From Sphingomonas sp. 28-66-16 (GTDB lineage Bacteria; Pseudomonadota; Alphaproteobacteria; Sphingomonadales; Sphingomonadaceae): a DNA stretch of 64,000 bases. Location: NCBI GenBank assembly GCA_002281485.1, contig NCGF01000007.1, positions 55,000 through 118,999 of the forward strand, in the 5' to 3' direction. This document shows positions 63,101-64,000 of this stretch, one piece after another; position 1 is the stretch's first letter, and each line of letters begins with the position of its first letter. The translations under genes were made by a program, and so were the position numbers. A model generated the notes under the pieces. The model was not told the DNA's origin. It saw nothing but the letters and a program-made list of their open reading frames with translations, and did not search any database.

Positions 63101-63575
63101 AATCGGTGACGGTCTCGACCCGCTGATAGCCGTTCGCCTGGAGCAGCCCGGCCAGCTTGTCGCGCCCGATCCGTTCGCCGGGCTTGAGCGTCGCGACCAG
63201 TTGCCGGACGCGGAACGGCGTCAGCGTGCGCTGCGCGGCGGCATTGGCGGTGGTGACCAGCAGCTGCGGGCCTTTGCGCGGTTGCTGCAGCCGGTGGAGC
63301 GCGGCCACCCGCTCGGCCATGACGCGCAATGTGGGGGAGGCGCGGTCATAGGGCAGGCAGTCCCAGGCCGGGAAGCTGACCGTCTCGAGCTCGGGCGCGA
63401 AATAATGCGCGGCGGTGGCGATGGCGCGCATCTCCGCCTCGTCCGCCGCGATGAAGACGGCGCGGGTGGTCGCCGCGCGCGCGAGATCGGCGAGCAGCCA
63501 TGGCAGGAAGCCGGTCGGCACGCCTGCAAGGGTGAGCGGGCGCTTGGCGGCGAGGATCGTCGAGAGGTTGGGCAT
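60123..63575 (-). CDS. mfd: Transcription-repair coupling factor
   Basis: 1150 residues from ATG 63575, preceded by AGGA six bases upstream. Mfd releases RNA polymerase stalled at lesions and recruits UvrA. N-terminal UvrB-like part (DCLPYDRASPTLRVMAERV), RNA-polymerase-interaction part (LSPGDLVVHVDHGIGRYTG), RecG-like helicase with Walker A VGDVGFGKTEIALR and VVDEEQRFGVTHKERLK, and the C-terminal TRCF domain. A REP-like pair of hairpins lies behind its start, next to sdhE. Confidence 0.97.
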   Translation of the reverse strand: MPNLSTILAAKRPLTLAGVPTGFLPWLLADLARAATTRAVFIAADEAEMRAIATAAHYFAPELETVSFPAWDCLPYDRASPTLRVMAERVAALHRLQQPRKGPQLLVTTANAAAQRTLTPFRVRQLVATLKPGERIGRDKLAGLLQANGYQRVETVTDSGEFAVRGGLVDLFPSGEEHGLRLDFFGDEIESVRTFDPADQRTTGRVEGFTLLPASEALLDEDSVKRFRSRYRERFGASATGDPLYQAISESRRLSGMEHWLPLFEEKLTTLFDHLGDGAIVVRDSGVAAAAESRFEAVSDYHANRVRAQSSDPGSYRPLPPEMLYLKADEWAERLNASVAHLITQFHEPDSAGVIDFGVDGAKDFGAERAAGANIYEAVVAHIAKLRKDGRKAVLASYSIGARERLSGLLADHGLKGAKTAESWQEALGVGDRHVALIVLPLDHGFAAPSVSVLTEQDMLGDRLVRRAKRRKSADAFLAELATLSPGDLVVHVDHGIGRYTGLTSIPVGASPHDCVALEYAGGDKLYVPVENIDVLSRYGSDDAATLDRLGGEAWQRRKSRMKERIREIAGELIAIAAERALRPADIAEPDSSGYPSFVDRFPYEETDDQDRAIGEVLEDLAAGKPMDRLIVGDVGFGKTEIALRGAFVAAMAGLQVAVVCPTTLLARQHFNNFVARFEGFPLRIGRLSRLVTAAEAKATREGLEDGTIDIVIGTHAILAKSVGFKRLGLVVVDEEQRFGVTHKERLKALKTDVHVLTLTATPIPRTLQMAMSGLRELSVIQTPPVDRLAVRTYVMPWDPVVLREALLREHYRGGQSFFVTPRIADLPDIEEFLTKEVPEIRYVVAHGQMSPTEVEERMSAFYDKKFEVLVSTTIVESGLDIPSANTMIIHRADRFGLAQLYQLRGRVGRAKTRAYAYLTTPADRIVTETAEKRLKVLSDLENLGAGFQLASHDLDIRGAGNLLGDEQSGHIREVGYELYQSMLEEAIMNARAGGLAKRPRDFSPQITIDAPILIPDDYVPDLDLRMGLYRRLNEIDEPQGIEAFAAELIDRFGKLPDATENLIRLIEIKLHAKNAGVAKIDVGPRGALVSFHDDRPPNIPGLLAYVERVGAIAKLRPDSKLVLTRAWGDPKARLNGALQLARGLAKAAG

Positions 63576-63589
63576 TTCGGGTCCTAAAG

Positions 63590-63612
63590 CCCTCTCCCCG
63601 TTGGGGAGAGGG
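63590..63612. repeat. REP-like perfect hairpin (first of two)
   Basis: CCCTCTCCCC and GGGGAGAGGG are perfect inverted arms around GTT. A close relative lies at 63665-63687. They sit between mfd and sdhE, which are both transcribed leftward, so they may stop or slow sdhE transcription. Confidence 0.7.
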
Positions 63613-63664
63613 TTGGGTGAGGGGTGGCTCCAGGCGTTGCGCTTGGGGCGCCCCGTCACCCCGA

Positions 63665-63687
63665 CCCTCTCCCTGCAGGGGAGAGGG
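63665..63687. repeat. REP-like hairpin (second of two)
   Basis: CCCTCTCCC and GGGAGAGGG (63679-63687) pair around the centre TGCAG. Sequence and position relate it to 63590-63612; the 52 bases between include a GTCACCCC segment seen in the 23932 repeat. Confidence 0.65.
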
Positions 63688-63693
63688 AGTAGT

Positions 63694-63960
63694 TCAACTC
63701 AGCGTGGGCACGTAGTTCAGCGTCTTGAGCGCCGCCAAGATCGACCCCGCATAGCGTTCCGGCGCGACGTCCGTCCCCATCGCCCAGGCCATGATATCGA
63801 CATCCTGTTCCTCGAGCAGCGCCTCGAACAGCAGCATCTCGTCCTCCGACCAGCCTGCGCCATGCGCGTCGAAGAACCCGCCGATCAGCAGATCGGCCTC
63901 CTTGGTGCCGCGGTGGTGCGCGCGGAAGTGCAGGCGTTTCAGGCGGGTGGCGCGGTCCAT
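63694..63960 (-). CDS. sdhE: FAD assembly factor SdhE
   Basis: 88 residues, normal length. It carries the RGxxE motif (HHRGTKEADLLIGGFF; Arg17, Gly18, Glu21) that is needed to attach FAD covalently to the succinate dehydrogenase flavoprotein. GWSEDEMLLFEALLEEQDVDIMAWAMG follows. Upstream of mfd, as often in alphaproteobacteria. The remaining 40 bases to the edge hold no called gene. Confidence 0.93.
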   Translation of the reverse strand: MDRATRLKRLHFRAHHRGTKEADLLIGGFFDAHGAGWSEDEMLLFEALLEEQDVDIMAWAMGTDVAPERYAGSILAALKTLNYVPTLS

Positions 63961-64000
63961 GGGGCTTCCAACGACGATTGGCCGGCGGGTGCTTTGCGCA

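Overview
The window looks like a chromosomal segment of a high-GC sphingomonad (Sphingomonas-like alphaproteobacterium). This is inferred from gene content: several TonB-dependent receptors, a UrcA-family protein, GatCAB, SdhE next to mfd, REP-like hairpins typical of the group, and frequent GTG/TTG starts. There is one tRNA (Asn). No rRNA, prophage, insertion sequence or CRISPR array is visible. No gene-free stretch exceeds about 300 bases; the longest, between leuB and ilvD (12691-12984), is described below.

Left part (1-14650), mostly housekeeping: a partial DUF3089 hydrolase, a DUF4153 membrane protein, gatC-gatA-gatB with a vapBC toxin-antitoxin pair wedged between gatA and gatB, a YdeI/OmpD-associated pseudogene broken by one stop codon, a diheme cytochrome/beta-helix lipoprotein pair, and leuB-leuC-leuD divergent from ilvD.

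Middle part (about 14660-54800) is the most interesting region: some 40 genes that look like one catabolic island. It carries two TonB receptors and an MFS transporter, an amidase, an acyl-CoA ligase, two MmgE/PrpD proteins, three CaiB/BaiF CoA-transferases, an acyl-CoA dehydrogenase, an MaoC hydratase, a CitE-type lyase, an enoyl-CoA hydratase, an aldehyde dehydrogenase, a flavin oxidoreductase, a nitrilase-fold protein without its catalytic cysteine, and a second LeuC/LeuD pair fused into an operon with an HMG-CoA-lyase-like enzyme. Five promoter regions in this island carry the same palindrome (TTGTCCGGACAA core; longest form AATTTGTCCGGACAAATT). The only regulator gene in the island is a GntR/HutC protein (30188-30937), whose subfamily binds palindromes of this shape. 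I infer a self-contained regulon for uptake of an unknown, probably amide-containing substrate and its breakdown through branched dicarboxyl-CoA intermediates; the substrate cannot be read from the sequence.

Right part (54820-64000), housekeeping again: UrcA protein, tRNA-Asn, NAD kinase and moaA, an EAL phosphodiesterase with a degenerate GGDEF domain, a SnoaL-like secreted protein, mfd and sdhE.
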